Assembly: GCF_017982655.1 (NCBI RefSeq)
Contig: NZ_JABXYX010000063.1
Coordinates: forward strand, 1 to 43,496
Direction of reading: 5' to 3'
Origin: Brasilonema sp. CT11
Lineage (GTDB): Bacteria; Cyanobacteriota; Cyanobacteriia; Cyanobacteriales; Nostocaceae
DNA length: 43,496 nt
Part shown: piece by piece, positions 8,980 through 16,507 of the stretch
Position numbering within the stretch: the stretch's first letter is position 1
Layout of the letters: every line of letters begins with the position of its first letter
Notes under the pieces: model-generated
What the model was told of the DNA's origin: nothing
The model's input: only the letters and a program-made list of their open reading frames with translations
The model's database searches: none
Program-made: the position numbers and the translations under genes

Positions 8980-9378
8980 TCAAATAAACAGACTAGGTGA
9001 CACCTTGAAATAATCACCAAGTGCTTTCGCTTGTGCTTTGCTAATCGAACGCTTACCATTCACAACCTCAGACACTACACCGCTCGAACCGATAATCCCT
9101 ACTAAGTCAGCTTGACGGGTATCACTGGCTTCCATAATGTGTTGGAGAATTTCATGAGGTGCAGATTGATCCATTGGATAGTTCTGTGTCTCATAAATTT
9201 CAACCAATATCACTAGCAACTTGTGTAAAGCTTGCTCCTCGGTTGTGCGATTCTTTTTAAAAGTTAGCTGTTCTACTACTTTCAAGACACGTTCGTATTC
9301 TTCCTCAGTCTCAATTGCGACAGGAGCAACTTCAGCTAATAGATTGCGATAGGTGCTTTGATCAAAAGTAAGGGTCAT
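8980..9378 (-). CDS. higA: HigA-type antitoxin (HTH/XRE regulator)
   Basis: A 132-residue protein with an acidic helical N-terminal half and a C-terminal XRE helix-turn-helix (TRQADLVGIIGSSGVVSEVVNGKRSISKAQAKALGDYF, about residues 91-128, read as separate helices). This matches the HigA antitoxin that follows HigB toxins. Its ATG overlaps the end of the toxin reading frame by about 17 bases, the usual toxin-first order. HigA would normally bind and neutralise the toxin and repress the operon. Here the toxin frame is broken, so the antitoxin may be a remnant. Confidence 0.8.
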   Translation of the reverse strand: MTLTFDQSTYRNLLAEVAPVAIETEEEYERVLKVVEQLTFKKNRTTEEQALHKLLVILVEIYETQNYPMDQSAPHEILQHIMEASDTRQADLVGIIGSSGVVSEVVNGKRSISKAQAKALGDYFKVSPSLFI

Positions 9379-9662
9379 TTTTCCACTTTTGTTTATCGTA
9401 TTCCGCGTGTCTTAGAAAATATTTGTAGTAAACAACCTGGTTTTCATAGTCGATACCAACAATAAGCGCGATAGTCATTGCCTTTAATATTAAAGACAGT
9501 GAAACTTCCAACCGCTTCAGCATCCCGGTAGATTTTACGGACATCCTCTAAATTACGCCAATCCGCCTTCTTGACGGTTGCATACCAGTCGTCAATTTGC
9601 TTTTTGAGATCGGGGAACTGAGCAGCATCAATACGGAGATTGCGAATCGAAATTAGATGCAT
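9362..9662 (-). pseudogene. higB: HigB-type mRNA interferase toxin, frameshifted
   Basis: The N-terminal part (ATG at 9662) reads MHLISIRNLRIDAAQFPDLK, then DWYATVKKADWRNLEDVRKIYRDA and FNIKGNDYR, but stops at 9444. The missing C-terminus, IVGIDYENQVVYYKYF followed by RHAEYDK, is intact in the next frame and runs to the stop at 9362. One extra base in or near the CGCGCTTATT at 9461-9470 explains the break. With one base removed the product would be 99 residues, as expected for the family that includes conserved FNIKGN and HAEYDK segments. Either the toxin is inactivated or this is a base-calling error. Confidence 0.8.
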
Positions 9663-9803
9663 TCGTTTCTAGTTTTTACGTCATCTTTATTTATCAATAA
9701 AAATCAATTGTGTTAATTCTCTCAAAATGAGAGTAAAATGTCAAGATGATAAAATCTACCCAACTATAGTTAGGGAGCATCCCAAAAGTGTAAGTTATGT
9801 TTT

Positions 9804-11015
9804 TCACAACGATGCCGTTTGTAGAGTTGATTGTAATTTCAACAGCTGCTCTCCCGCTTTTGCCAAAGTCTCTGGTTTCTTACTAAAACAAAATCTGATA
9901 AAATTTTTACCCGCCTCTGATTGCGAGAAAAAGCTGGAACCTGGAACTACGGCAACACCAATTTCTTTGATTAAATACTCAGTAAATTTGATATCATTTT
10001 TGTAACCAAAAGACGAGATATCAGCAAACACGTAGTAAGCTCCTTTTGGAATAAAATAGGGAATTCCCACTGCATCCAAAATCCGCAGAATATCGTCTCG
10101 CTTTTGGTGGTAAAGCTTTGCTAATTCTTCGTAGTAGCTAACAGGAAGTTGCATCGCTGCGACTCCAGCCCTTTGCAAGGGTGCAGGTGCGCCAACGGTT
10201 AGAAAATCATGAACTTTGCGAATTGCTCCTGTTAATTCTGAATTTGCTAGGATGTAACCAACTCGCCAACCAGTCACACTGTAGGTTTTGGAAAGACCAT
10301 TGATAGTGACAGTTCTCTCAGACATTCCTGGCAGAGTCGCCATTGCAATATGCTGCGTTTTGTCATAAAGGATGTGTTCGTAGATTTCATCTGTGAATGC
10401 CAATACATCCCACTTTTGACAAAGTTCAGCAATTAGGGTGAGTTCTTCACCAGTAAAGACTTTACCTGTTGGGTTATGGGGTGTGTTAATGATAATGGCT
10501 TTTGTGCGTTCATTAAACGCCTGACGTAGTTCTGTTTCATCAAATGTCCACTCAGGTGGATGCAGCGACACATAACGAGGAATTGCACCAGCCAAAATTG
10601 CGTCGGGACCATAGTTTTCGTAATACGGCTCAAACACTATCACTTCATCACCCAGATTCAGAGTTGCTAGCATTACAGCAGCCATTGCTTCTGTTGAACC
10701 ACAGGTGACGGTGATTTGTCGTTCAGGATCTATGTCTAAACCCAGATACCACTTGACTTTCTCTGCTATAGCCTGACGGAAAGGTTTATCTCCCCAAGTG
10801 ATCGCGTATTGGTTAACGTCTTCCTCAATTGCTTGGCAAGCTGCCCGCTTTAATTCATCAGGACAAGGAAAATCAGGAAATCCCTGCGCCAGATTCACAG
10901 CATCGTATTGTAATGCGACTCTGGTCATTTCTCGAATGACTGACTCTGTGAACTGGTTTGCTTTATATGAAATTTTCTGCTTTCCTGTCGGAGTCAAGTT
11001 TATTTCTTCACTCAT
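9804..11015 (-). CDS. Class I PLP-dependent aminotransferase
   Basis: A 403-residue cytoplasmic fold-type I aminotransferase. Landmarks are NLAQGFPDFPCPDEL (residues 41-55), CGSTEAMAA for cofactor phosphate, NPTG (181-184), FTDEIYEHI and the Schiff-base lysine Lys243 in GLSKTYSVTGWRVGY. The SxTGWRxG pattern and AQGFPDF place it near the methionine/kynurenine-glutamine aminotransferase group. A role in sulfur amino acid or keto-acid turnover would fit the neighbourhood but is not proven. It is monocistronic on the minus strand, between two toxin-antitoxin loci. Confidence 0.88.
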   Translation of the reverse strand: MSEEINLTPTGKQKISYKANQFTESVIREMTRVALQYDAVNLAQGFPDFPCPDELKRAACQAIEEDVNQYAITWGDKPFRQAIAEKVKWYLGLDIDPERQITVTCGSTEAMAAVMLATLNLGDEVIVFEPYYENYGPDAILAGAIPRYVSLHPPEWTFDETELRQAFNERTKAIIINTPHNPTGKVFTGEELTLIAELCQKWDVLAFTDEIYEHILYDKTQHIAMATLPGMSERTVTINGLSKTYSVTGWRVGYILANSELTGAIRKVHDFLTVGAPAPLQRAGVAAMQLPVSYYEELAKLYHQKRDDILRILDAVGIPYFIPKGAYYVFADISSFGYKNDIKFTEYLIKEIGVAVVPGSSFFSQSEAGKNFIRFCFSKKPETLAKAGEQLLKLQSTLQTASL

Positions 11016-11212
11016 AAAAATTTACGTTAAATTGGTCGGCATACAGTAGCTTTTAGCAGTAATTATGACACAATACGGTTCAGTTAAGGATTGATCCTCC
11101 CTAGCCCCCCTTAAATTGTTTCCTATTAGACTTTTTTACCTCACCGTATTATCTCGTACTCCTGTTCAAAAATAAAATAGCAGTCCTATCAGTAGTCAAA
11201 GACTCTAATGAT

Positions 11213-11479
11213 TTACTCATAATGAGTCCACATACTTAAGACTTTCACTACCCTTTCTTCTTCAATTACTTCATATACAAGCCGATGCTGGATATTAATT
11301 CTCCTAGAATATGCACCTTGTAAATCTCCTTTTAATTTTTCGTATGAAGGAGGATTTTCATAGGGATTTTGCTCCAGTATTGCAAGCAACTCTTCTGCTT
11401 TAGGCTTGAGTCCTGCTGCGGCTAACTTATTTGCATCTTTCTGCGCTCGTTTGGTAAAGCGTAACTCCCACATTACCAA
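11213..11479 (-). CDS. Txe/YoeB-family toxin
   Basis: An 88-residue basic RelE-fold mRNA interferase. Typical segments are WELRFTKRAQKDANKL, NPYENPPSYEKLKGDLQGAYSRRINIQHRLVYEV and the C-terminal VLSMWTHYE, where family members keep catalytic Glu, Arg and a late His-Tyr pair. It would cleave ribosome-bound mRNA when free of antitoxin. Its start overlaps the antitoxin end by seven bases, showing translational coupling. The frame is intact, unlike the HigB toxin 1.7 kb away. Confidence 0.88.
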   Translation of the reverse strand: MVMWELRFTKRAQKDANKLAAAGLKPKAEELLAILEQNPYENPPSYEKLKGDLQGAYSRRINIQHRLVYEVIEEERVVKVLSMWTHYE

Positions 11480-11721
11480 TCAAGTCGCTCTTTTGTTGCA
11501 CATTCTTCAATAGGGGTACGCATTCCTTCAAGGATATCCTCCCGCATAGCAGGTATTTGAAGTAAATGTAATGTTTCCTGAATGGCGTTCCAATCCTCAA
11601 GAGCAACAAGTACAGCTTGATTTTCATCACCAGCGATCATTACTGGCGTATGAGATTCTACGCTCTTGTTAATAACAGCATCAAGATGTTGTTGCGCTTC
11701 ATGAACATGAATTACATCCAT
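11473..11721 (-). CDS. Phd/YefM-family antitoxin
   Basis: An 82-residue acidic protein with the Phd/YefM N-terminal DNA-binding fold (MDVIHVHEAQQHLDAVINKS, then HTPVMIAGDENQAVLVALEDWNAIQETLHLL) and a flexible C-terminal tail that would wrap the toxin. It lies immediately upstream of, and overlaps by seven bases, the YoeB-like toxin. Such antitoxins repress their own promoter with toxin as co-repressor. Confidence 0.88.
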   Translation of the reverse strand: MDVIHVHEAQQHLDAVINKSVESHTPVMIAGDENQAVLVALEDWNAIQETLHLLQIPAMREDILEGMRTPIEECATKERLDW

Positions 11722-11826
11722 GTTTTAAACCTCAATTAAAGGTTGACTGAAATTGATCTCATTATTCTACATATTTTTAATCAATCCCAAAAATTGCTGA
11801 AAAACATAATAAAACTCTTAAACTAA

Positions 11827-13098
11827 CTACTCATAATCATGCAACGCCCCCAACTTGCGAATCCCTGGCCAAATCGCAGCCACCGCCATCACCACGACTA
11901 TCGTCCCAATTCCACCGCCAACCACAGAAATCACTGGACCAAACAAAGCTGCAGTCAAACCTGATTCAAATCCTCCCAACTCATTCGAGGCACTGATAAA
12001 GACGCTGTTGATGGCAGCCACTCGACCACGTAAATAGTCAGGAGTCCGAATCTGAACTAAAGTATGGCGAATGACAACGCTAATACTGTCTAGTGCGCCA
12101 CTCAATGCCAACATCAGCAGTGACAGCCAAAACAAACGAGATAACCCAAAAATTATGGTGACCACACCAAAACCTACCACAGACCACAGTAAAGCTGGTC
12201 CTGCTTTGCGTAAAGGTGGCAGATGCGCTAGAAGTACTGCCATAATCAGTGCGCCAATCGAGTGTGCTGCCTGTAGATAGCCCAACTCAACTGGACCGAC
12301 ATGCAAGATATCCTTGGCAAATATGGGTAGTAGTGCAACTGCACCTCCCAACAAGACGGCAAACATATCTAGAGTAATTGCCGCTAAAATTACCTGATTC
12401 TGCCAGACAAACTCAGCACCAGCAGCTAGTGCTTTTAACGATATTGGTTCCTTGGAGAGGGTTGTGTTTTTTTCTCGAATTGGCACTATTAAAGCAAAAC
12501 ATAAAATTGATGCGATCGCCGCCAACACATATACCCCTGTGGCACTTCCCAAAGCTGCGATCCCAAATCCTCCCAAACTTGGTCCAATAACTGTTGCTAG
12601 CTGAAAGCTAGTACTATTCCAAGTGGCAGCATTAGTAAAAGCAGTCGTAGGTATTAAATGCCACATTAATGCATCGCTGGCAGGCTTCAAGAACGCCCTA
12701 GCTACACCTGTAAAGAACAAGCAAGTATAAACTAAAACTATTGCGCCTTTACTATAGGAAACAACTGCCAAAGCTAGCGAGCAAACGACTAGCAGCATGA
12801 TTGAGAGTAGGGTAGTGTGTTTGCGAGCACGGCGATCTGCTACGTGTCCGGCAACCAAAGTTAAGGCAATCATCGGCAGGACTTGCGCCAGCCCCACCCC
12901 ACCTAATACCATAGCTGAACTAGTACGCTCGTAGAGTTCCCAGCCAATTGCCACAGTCTGCATTTGTGAACCCGTAAACAAAAGTACGCGCCCAATCATA
13001 AATAATCGATAGTCTCGAAACCTCAAGGCTGCAAAGGGATCATGTTTTACAGCCTCAGTCTTAAGGAGCTTTTTTAACTTCGGATCGGTCGAAGACAT
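11827..13098 (-). CDS. Major facilitator superfamily transporter
   Basis: A 423-residue inner-membrane protein with about twelve hydrophobic helices. DPFAALRFRDYRLFMIGRVL opens the first helix, as in EntS-like exporters, and the loop-2/3 motif appears as GHVADRRARKHT. The last quarter holds RGRVAAINSVFISASNELGGFESG, also typical of that group. It is expected to export a small molecule using proton motive force. Its start overlaps the end of the MarR gene (13061-13098), making it the last gene of a four-gene operon with the ABC exporter. Confidence 0.85.
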   Translation of the reverse strand: MSSTDPKLKKLLKTEAVKHDPFAALRFRDYRLFMIGRVLLFTGSQMQTVAIGWELYERTSSAMVLGGVGLAQVLPMIALTLVAGHVADRRARKHTTLLSIMLLVVCSLALAVVSYSKGAIVLVYTCLFFTGVARAFLKPASDALMWHLIPTTAFTNAATWNSTSFQLATVIGPSLGGFGIAALGSATGVYVLAAIASILCFALIVPIREKNTTLSKEPISLKALAAGAEFVWQNQVILAAITLDMFAVLLGGAVALLPIFAKDILHVGPVELGYLQAAHSIGALIMAVLLAHLPPLRKAGPALLWSVVGFGVVTIIFGLSRLFWLSLLMLALSGALDSISVVIRHTLVQIRTPDYLRGRVAAINSVFISASNELGGFESGLTAALFGPVISVVGGGIGTIVVVMAVAAIWPGIRKLGALHDYE

Positions 13099-13522
13099 GT
13101 TTTAGTAGAGTCAACCCTTCTTCAATGTGTGCAATTTCCTCTGCTGTCAGACCTTCTAACAAGTCTGCAATATGAGCGCGAGTTTGGGCGAGGGTTTGCT
13201 CAAGATGGTGGTTGCCCTCATCCGTGAGATTGAGAACCACCCGCCGCCGCTCTTGGGGATGGTCGGTGCGTTCGATAAAATTACGTTGTACTAACCGTTC
13301 TGTCGTTGTGGATACAGTAGCGCAAGTGACACCTAAATGTTCGGCAACTTCTGAAAGAGAGGTTCCAGGATTGCGTTTGATAAATAGCATCGCTCGCAAT
13401 TGCGGTATGGATAGAGACGCGACACTGTTCTCACGCATATCCGCTCGGATAAACCGCATCACCAATGGAATCGTATCCATCACTTTAACGGCACATTCTT
13501 CAGAGGGTTTACCGAGCTTCAT
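13061..13522 (-). CDS. MarR-family transcriptional regulator
   Basis: A 153-residue winged-helix regulator: LSIPQLRAMLFIKRNPGTSLSEVAEHLG, then TCATVSTTTERLVQRNFIERT and the wing HPQERRRVVLNLTDEG, followed by a helical dimerisation end. The ATG at 13522 is chosen because AGGAG lies upstream and because a start at 13573 would overlap the permease gene. It sits between the ABC-2 permease and the MFS gene and probably controls this exporter operon in response to a small ligand, as MarR proteins commonly do. Confidence 0.85.
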   Translation of the reverse strand: MKLGKPSEECAVKVMDTIPLVMRFIRADMRENSVASLSIPQLRAMLFIKRNPGTSLSEVAEHLGVTCATVSTTTERLVQRNFIERTDHPQERRRVVLNLTDEGNHHLEQTLAQTRAHIADLLEGLTAEEIAHIEEGLTLLKHVFDRSEVKKAP

Positions 13523-13541
13523 GGGATTGTTTTTCTCCTGA

Positions 13542-14396
13542 TTACATCGCCACCCGTGGATAAAGTCGTCCACAGATGATAGTCAAGCTTATTAATGTTA
13601 GCAACAGAATTGTACAATCCAGACCAAATCCATAGAGACTGGAGCCATTTACTAGCATTGTACCCCGTAAAGCATCAACTTCATAAGTCAAGGGATTGAT
13701 GTGGGAAATTATCTGCAACCATTTTGGCATCAGGGAGATGGGATAGATGGCATTACTGGCAAAAAACAACGGCATAGTTATTAATTGTCCAATTCCTGTA
13801 AACCTTTCTCGGCTTTTTACCAGACAACCAATGATGAGTGAAAAAACACAAAAACAACATGCCCCTAAAAGCACAATTACCAGTACTTGGAGTAAAGCTA
13901 AGAAATTGAGATTAACCTTGACACCTAACAATAGCACCAATCCGTAAATAATGACTATTTGTGGCAAGCACCGTACTCCACAACCGACGGCTTTACCCAA
14001 CACCATCGCCACACGGGGTATGGGACTAGCGAGCAATTTCTGGACAATTCCTAAATCTCGTTCCCAAATCAGTGTCATACCACCAGTGAAAATTGCCACA
14101 AACAGCACGCTTTGAGCTAAGATACCGGGAGCCATAAAGTCTAAATAAGATAAGTTCCCTGTAGGAATAGCGCGAGTTCGGGTGAAAACTTGCCCAAAGA
14201 CTAAAAGCCATAATGCAGGCTGTACACCTCGGATGAGTAGATCGCTGGGATCGTGGCGGAGTTTGCGGACTTCTAGTTCAGCTAAGATGAGAGTTTTACT
14301 AACTAATTGTGAAATCGCATAAATAAAACTTTCTCGCCGATTGAGTCGTGGTTCAACCCAACCGTCGAGCATTACGCCTGGTTTTTGCTGTGTCAC
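13542..14396 (-). CDS. ABC-2 type exporter permease (DrrB-like)
   Basis: A 284-residue membrane protein with about six hydrophobic helices. It carries the ABC-2 signature FMAPGILAQSVLFVAIFTGG, the coupling region WERDLGIVQKLLASPIPR, and a late LMPKWLQIISHINPLTYEVDALRG segment. It is the membrane partner of the ATPase at 14353, overlapping its end by 44 bases. DrrAB-type systems export drugs or lipophilic metabolites; the cargo here is unknown. Confidence 0.88.
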   Translation of the reverse strand: MTQQKPGVMLDGWVEPRLNRRESFIYAISQLVSKTLILAELEVRKLRHDPSDLLIRGVQPALWLLVFGQVFTRTRAIPTGNLSYLDFMAPGILAQSVLFVAIFTGGMTLIWERDLGIVQKLLASPIPRVAMVLGKAVGCGVRCLPQIVIIYGLVLLLGVKVNLNFLALLQVLVIVLLGACCFCVFSLIIGCLVKSRERFTGIGQLITMPLFFASNAIYPISLMPKWLQIISHINPLTYEVDALRGTMLVNGSSLYGFGLDCTILLLTLISLTIICGRLYPRVAM

Positions 14397-15207
14397 GATA
14401 ACTAACTCCTGATGTTAATTCGTCCCCTGTATACTGAATAAAAACATCATCCAAGGTGGCGTTTGGTTTACCTAAAGCAGCTTTTAAATCGCTGGGTGTG
14501 CCCGTCGCAATTACTTTACCCCGATTCATAATTGCTACTCGGTTACACAAACTGTCAGCTTCTTCTAAAAAATGGGTAGTTAAAAATATGGTTGTGCCGT
14601 AATCTGCACGAAGTTCTTGCATCAGATTCCATACCTGGCTGCGAGCAACCGGATCAAGTCCGACTGTTGGCTCATCAAGAAACATAATCTGCGGTCGATG
14701 CAAGATGGATTGGGCAATTTCTAGCTTGCGAATCATGCCACCAGAGTAATTTCTCACCAGGCGATCGCTTGCTTGTTCCAAACCCATAAACGCCAACACG
14801 TCATGAATGCGCTCTCTGCGTTGTTTAGAGGGAATGTCGTACAGTTTGGCAAAGATTAAAAGATTTTCATAGCCTGTAAGACTGCCATCAGCAGAAAGAG
14901 CTTGGGGTACATAGCCGATAACTCTTCTGACAGCACCTTGCTGATGAGTTACATCATAGCCAGCTATAGTTGCCCGTCCAGCACTTGGCGGTAGCAGCGT
15001 TGTCAACATCTTAATGACTGTACTTTTGCCTGCCCCATTCGGACCTAGCAAGCCAAATACTTCTCCAGATTTGACAGAGATATTCAGGGTATCAACAGCG
15101 GTGAACTTGTTAAAGCGGCGCGTGAGTTCGTGAGTTTCCAAAATGACCGATTTTGGAAAGTTGGCAGGCATTTCCAAGCGATCGGTTTTTCCCGTCAGTT
15201 TCGTCAC
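14353..15207 (-). CDS. ABC exporter ATP-binding protein (DrrA-like)
   Basis: A 284-residue ATPase with Walker A GPNGAGKST (residues 55-63), signature YSGGM, Walker B IMFLDEPTVGLDP and an H-loop LTTHFLEEADSLC. The Ala-Asp-rich C-terminus, with LDDVFIQYTG, is usual for the DrrA/daunorubicin-resistance group. It is the first gene of the minus-strand operon ATPase, ABC-2 permease, MarR, MFS. The 44-base overlap with the permease suggests coupled translation. Confidence 0.9.
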   Translation of the reverse strand: MTKLTGKTDRLEMPANFPKSVILETHELTRRFNKFTAVDTLNISVKSGEVFGLLGPNGAGKSTVIKMLTTLLPPSAGRATIAGYDVTHQQGAVRRVIGYVPQALSADGSLTGYENLLIFAKLYDIPSKQRRERIHDVLAFMGLEQASDRLVRNYSGGMIRKLEIAQSILHRPQIMFLDEPTVGLDPVARSQVWNLMQELRADYGTTIFLTTHFLEEADSLCNRVAIMNRGKVIATGTPSDLKAALGKPNATLDDVFIQYTGDELTSGVSYRDTAKTRRNARRLG

Positions 15208-15339
15208 GAGTAGGATGCACTTCCTTAGTGGTATATTTAGGTTATCTAATTATTAGTGTCTCATATATTGTGTTGAAGTCAAGAGCCTATTTTTAGAAAA
15301 GTCGGCTTTTTATCTTGTCATCAGGGTGCGATCACTTAA

Positions 15340-15510
15340 AGACGCGCTCGTTGCAAAGCGACACGCAGGTATTTGAATGAGCGTCTCACCAATAGAGATA
15401 GGCGATGCGGAAGCCGCCGCCTCAGCGCAAAGCGCACGCTCCGCGAACGGCGATCGCGCCTTGCGCGGCTCCCCTTGGGAGCATCGCGGAGCGCGCCTCT
15501 TCTTCTCACT
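15340..15510. repeat. GC-rich dispersed cyanobacterial repeat cluster
   Basis: A run of short palindromes rich in GCGATCGC, CGCGAACGG, GCGCGGCTCC and GGAGCATCGCGGAGCGC stands out from the AT-rich flanks. The same style recurs at about 21990-22130 and 40700-41130. Confidence 0.6.
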
Positions 15511-15683
15511 CAAATAATACACTTAATTTATCTGCATATCGTATTTTCTCCGTTCATGCAATATTGTTGAGTCTACGTTTTTCAAAAGTATTTTTTATTT
15601 TTAGATATAAAATTGCTTGCTATATGTCAGAAAACTTTAACAATTCCATAGGTAATTTTTCTCTTCTGGAGGAGTTGCTCAAG

Positions 15684-15833
15684 AGACCTCTTGCATAAAT
15701 ACTTAAAATGTCATGTTTCGCTCCGCTCAACATCTCGCGAGATTCTTCACTGCACTACGTTTCGTACCCTGCGGGAAGCCGCAAAGCGTCTACAGAATGA
15801 CATCCGCAACTTTTGGACTTTTGCAAGAGGTCT
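15684..15833. mobile_element. MITE-like element with 12-bp terminal inverted repeats
   Basis: AGACCTCTTGCA (15684-15695) and TGCAAGAGGTCT (15822-15833) are perfect inverted repeats bounding about 150 bases without a transposase. The termini resemble the ends of IS5-type elements common in Nostocales, as far as I recall the family. The interior holds a Nostoc-style GC-rich repeat. Confidence 0.6.
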
Positions 15834-16178
15834 AAGGATGATTTTCAAACCACGATATTCACATCGGATTTGTCGAAATTTCACTATGTAAAAGTCCAAA
15901 ATGCTTATCTGGTCTCAGTTGTTTTTTTTCTGATCTTATTTCAAGTGGCAAAATAAAAAACTAAAAATTAATTTCCTGTTTTTCACGTATATAAGTGGAG
16001 ATTAAATTTCTTTCATATATGTTATGCAAAACAGAGAAACAAAAGTTTTTATCTGTTATAAAGTAGATATACAGCAACCAGGATAGTTCTTATATTTGAC
16101 GATGTGGTTTGATGTTTATATTGCCAAACGGTAAAAGTTGATGATGCTTACACTTCTTAAATAAAAATAAGTAGTAAT

Positions 16179-16208
16179 CATGTATTTCAGTACACTATAA
16201 TACATGAA
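16179..16208. promoter_or_regulatory. Perfect 9-bp-arm inverted repeat
   Basis: TCATGTATT and AATACATGA are perfect arms around a 12-base centre, about 300 bases upstream of the fusion gene. It is a possible operator. The arm sequence differs from the 34-bp elements elsewhere. Confidence 0.35.
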
Positions 16209-16223
16209 AATTGACTCTTTATT

Positions 16224-16292
16224 CTGTAGATTGCAAGGGTGCAGACCGTTATGAGTCAGGATTTCCTGTAGAGTGCAAGGGCGCAGTCCGTT
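16224..16292 (+). repeat. Pair of imperfect 27-bp direct repeats
   Basis: Copies at 16224-16250 and 16266-16292 begin CTGTAGA and end CCGTT, and differ at three of 27 positions. The period is 42 bases. Each contains TGCAAGGGYGCAG. Function unknown. Confidence 0.5.
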
Positions 16293-16507
16293 CTATTTTT
16301 AAGTCAGGTAGGCGTAATGAAATCTAAGATAAAACCTCACCCTCAATCCCTCTTTGATCTCGCAAACAGGTAAGGTAGAGGCAGGGTAAGGTTTTATATT
16401 TAAGTTGATCCACTTATTTATGTATCTAAACTTGACTGAGTTTCGATAAATCAGAAATTGTTGAACTCAGCAACATAACTTATATCAATAAGTAAGTCTT
16501 ACATCCT

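Larger units (their letters stand above)
15208..16507. other. 1.3-kb repeat-rich non-coding region
   Basis: No convincing gene is present; the small open frames here are encoded by repeats. Contents in order are a GC-rich dispersed palindromic repeat (about 15340-15510), a MITE-like element (15684-15833), an AT-rich stretch, an inverted repeat (16179-16208), two imperfect 27-bp direct repeats (16224 and 16266) and a partly self-complementary block (about 16331-16396, AAAACCTCACCCT against AGGGTAAGGTTTT). The end of the region is the probable promoter of the FAD/persulfide dioxygenase fusion. Confidence 0.6.

Noticed and set aside
11070-11152. Half-sites ACAATACGGTTC and TCACCGTATTAT as one operator near the aminotransferase and YoeB genes
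   Set aside because: They are about 60 bases apart rather than 10, and neither has a partner arm at the required distance.
15340-15510. Possible CRISPR-like repeat array
   Set aside because: The repeats are not of regular length or spacing and no cas genes are present; they are dispersed palindromes.
15373-15891. Several overlapping small frames on the + strand
   Set aside because: Their codons derive from GC-rich palindromic repeats and the MITE-like element; the Arg/Ser-rich products look like repeat translation.
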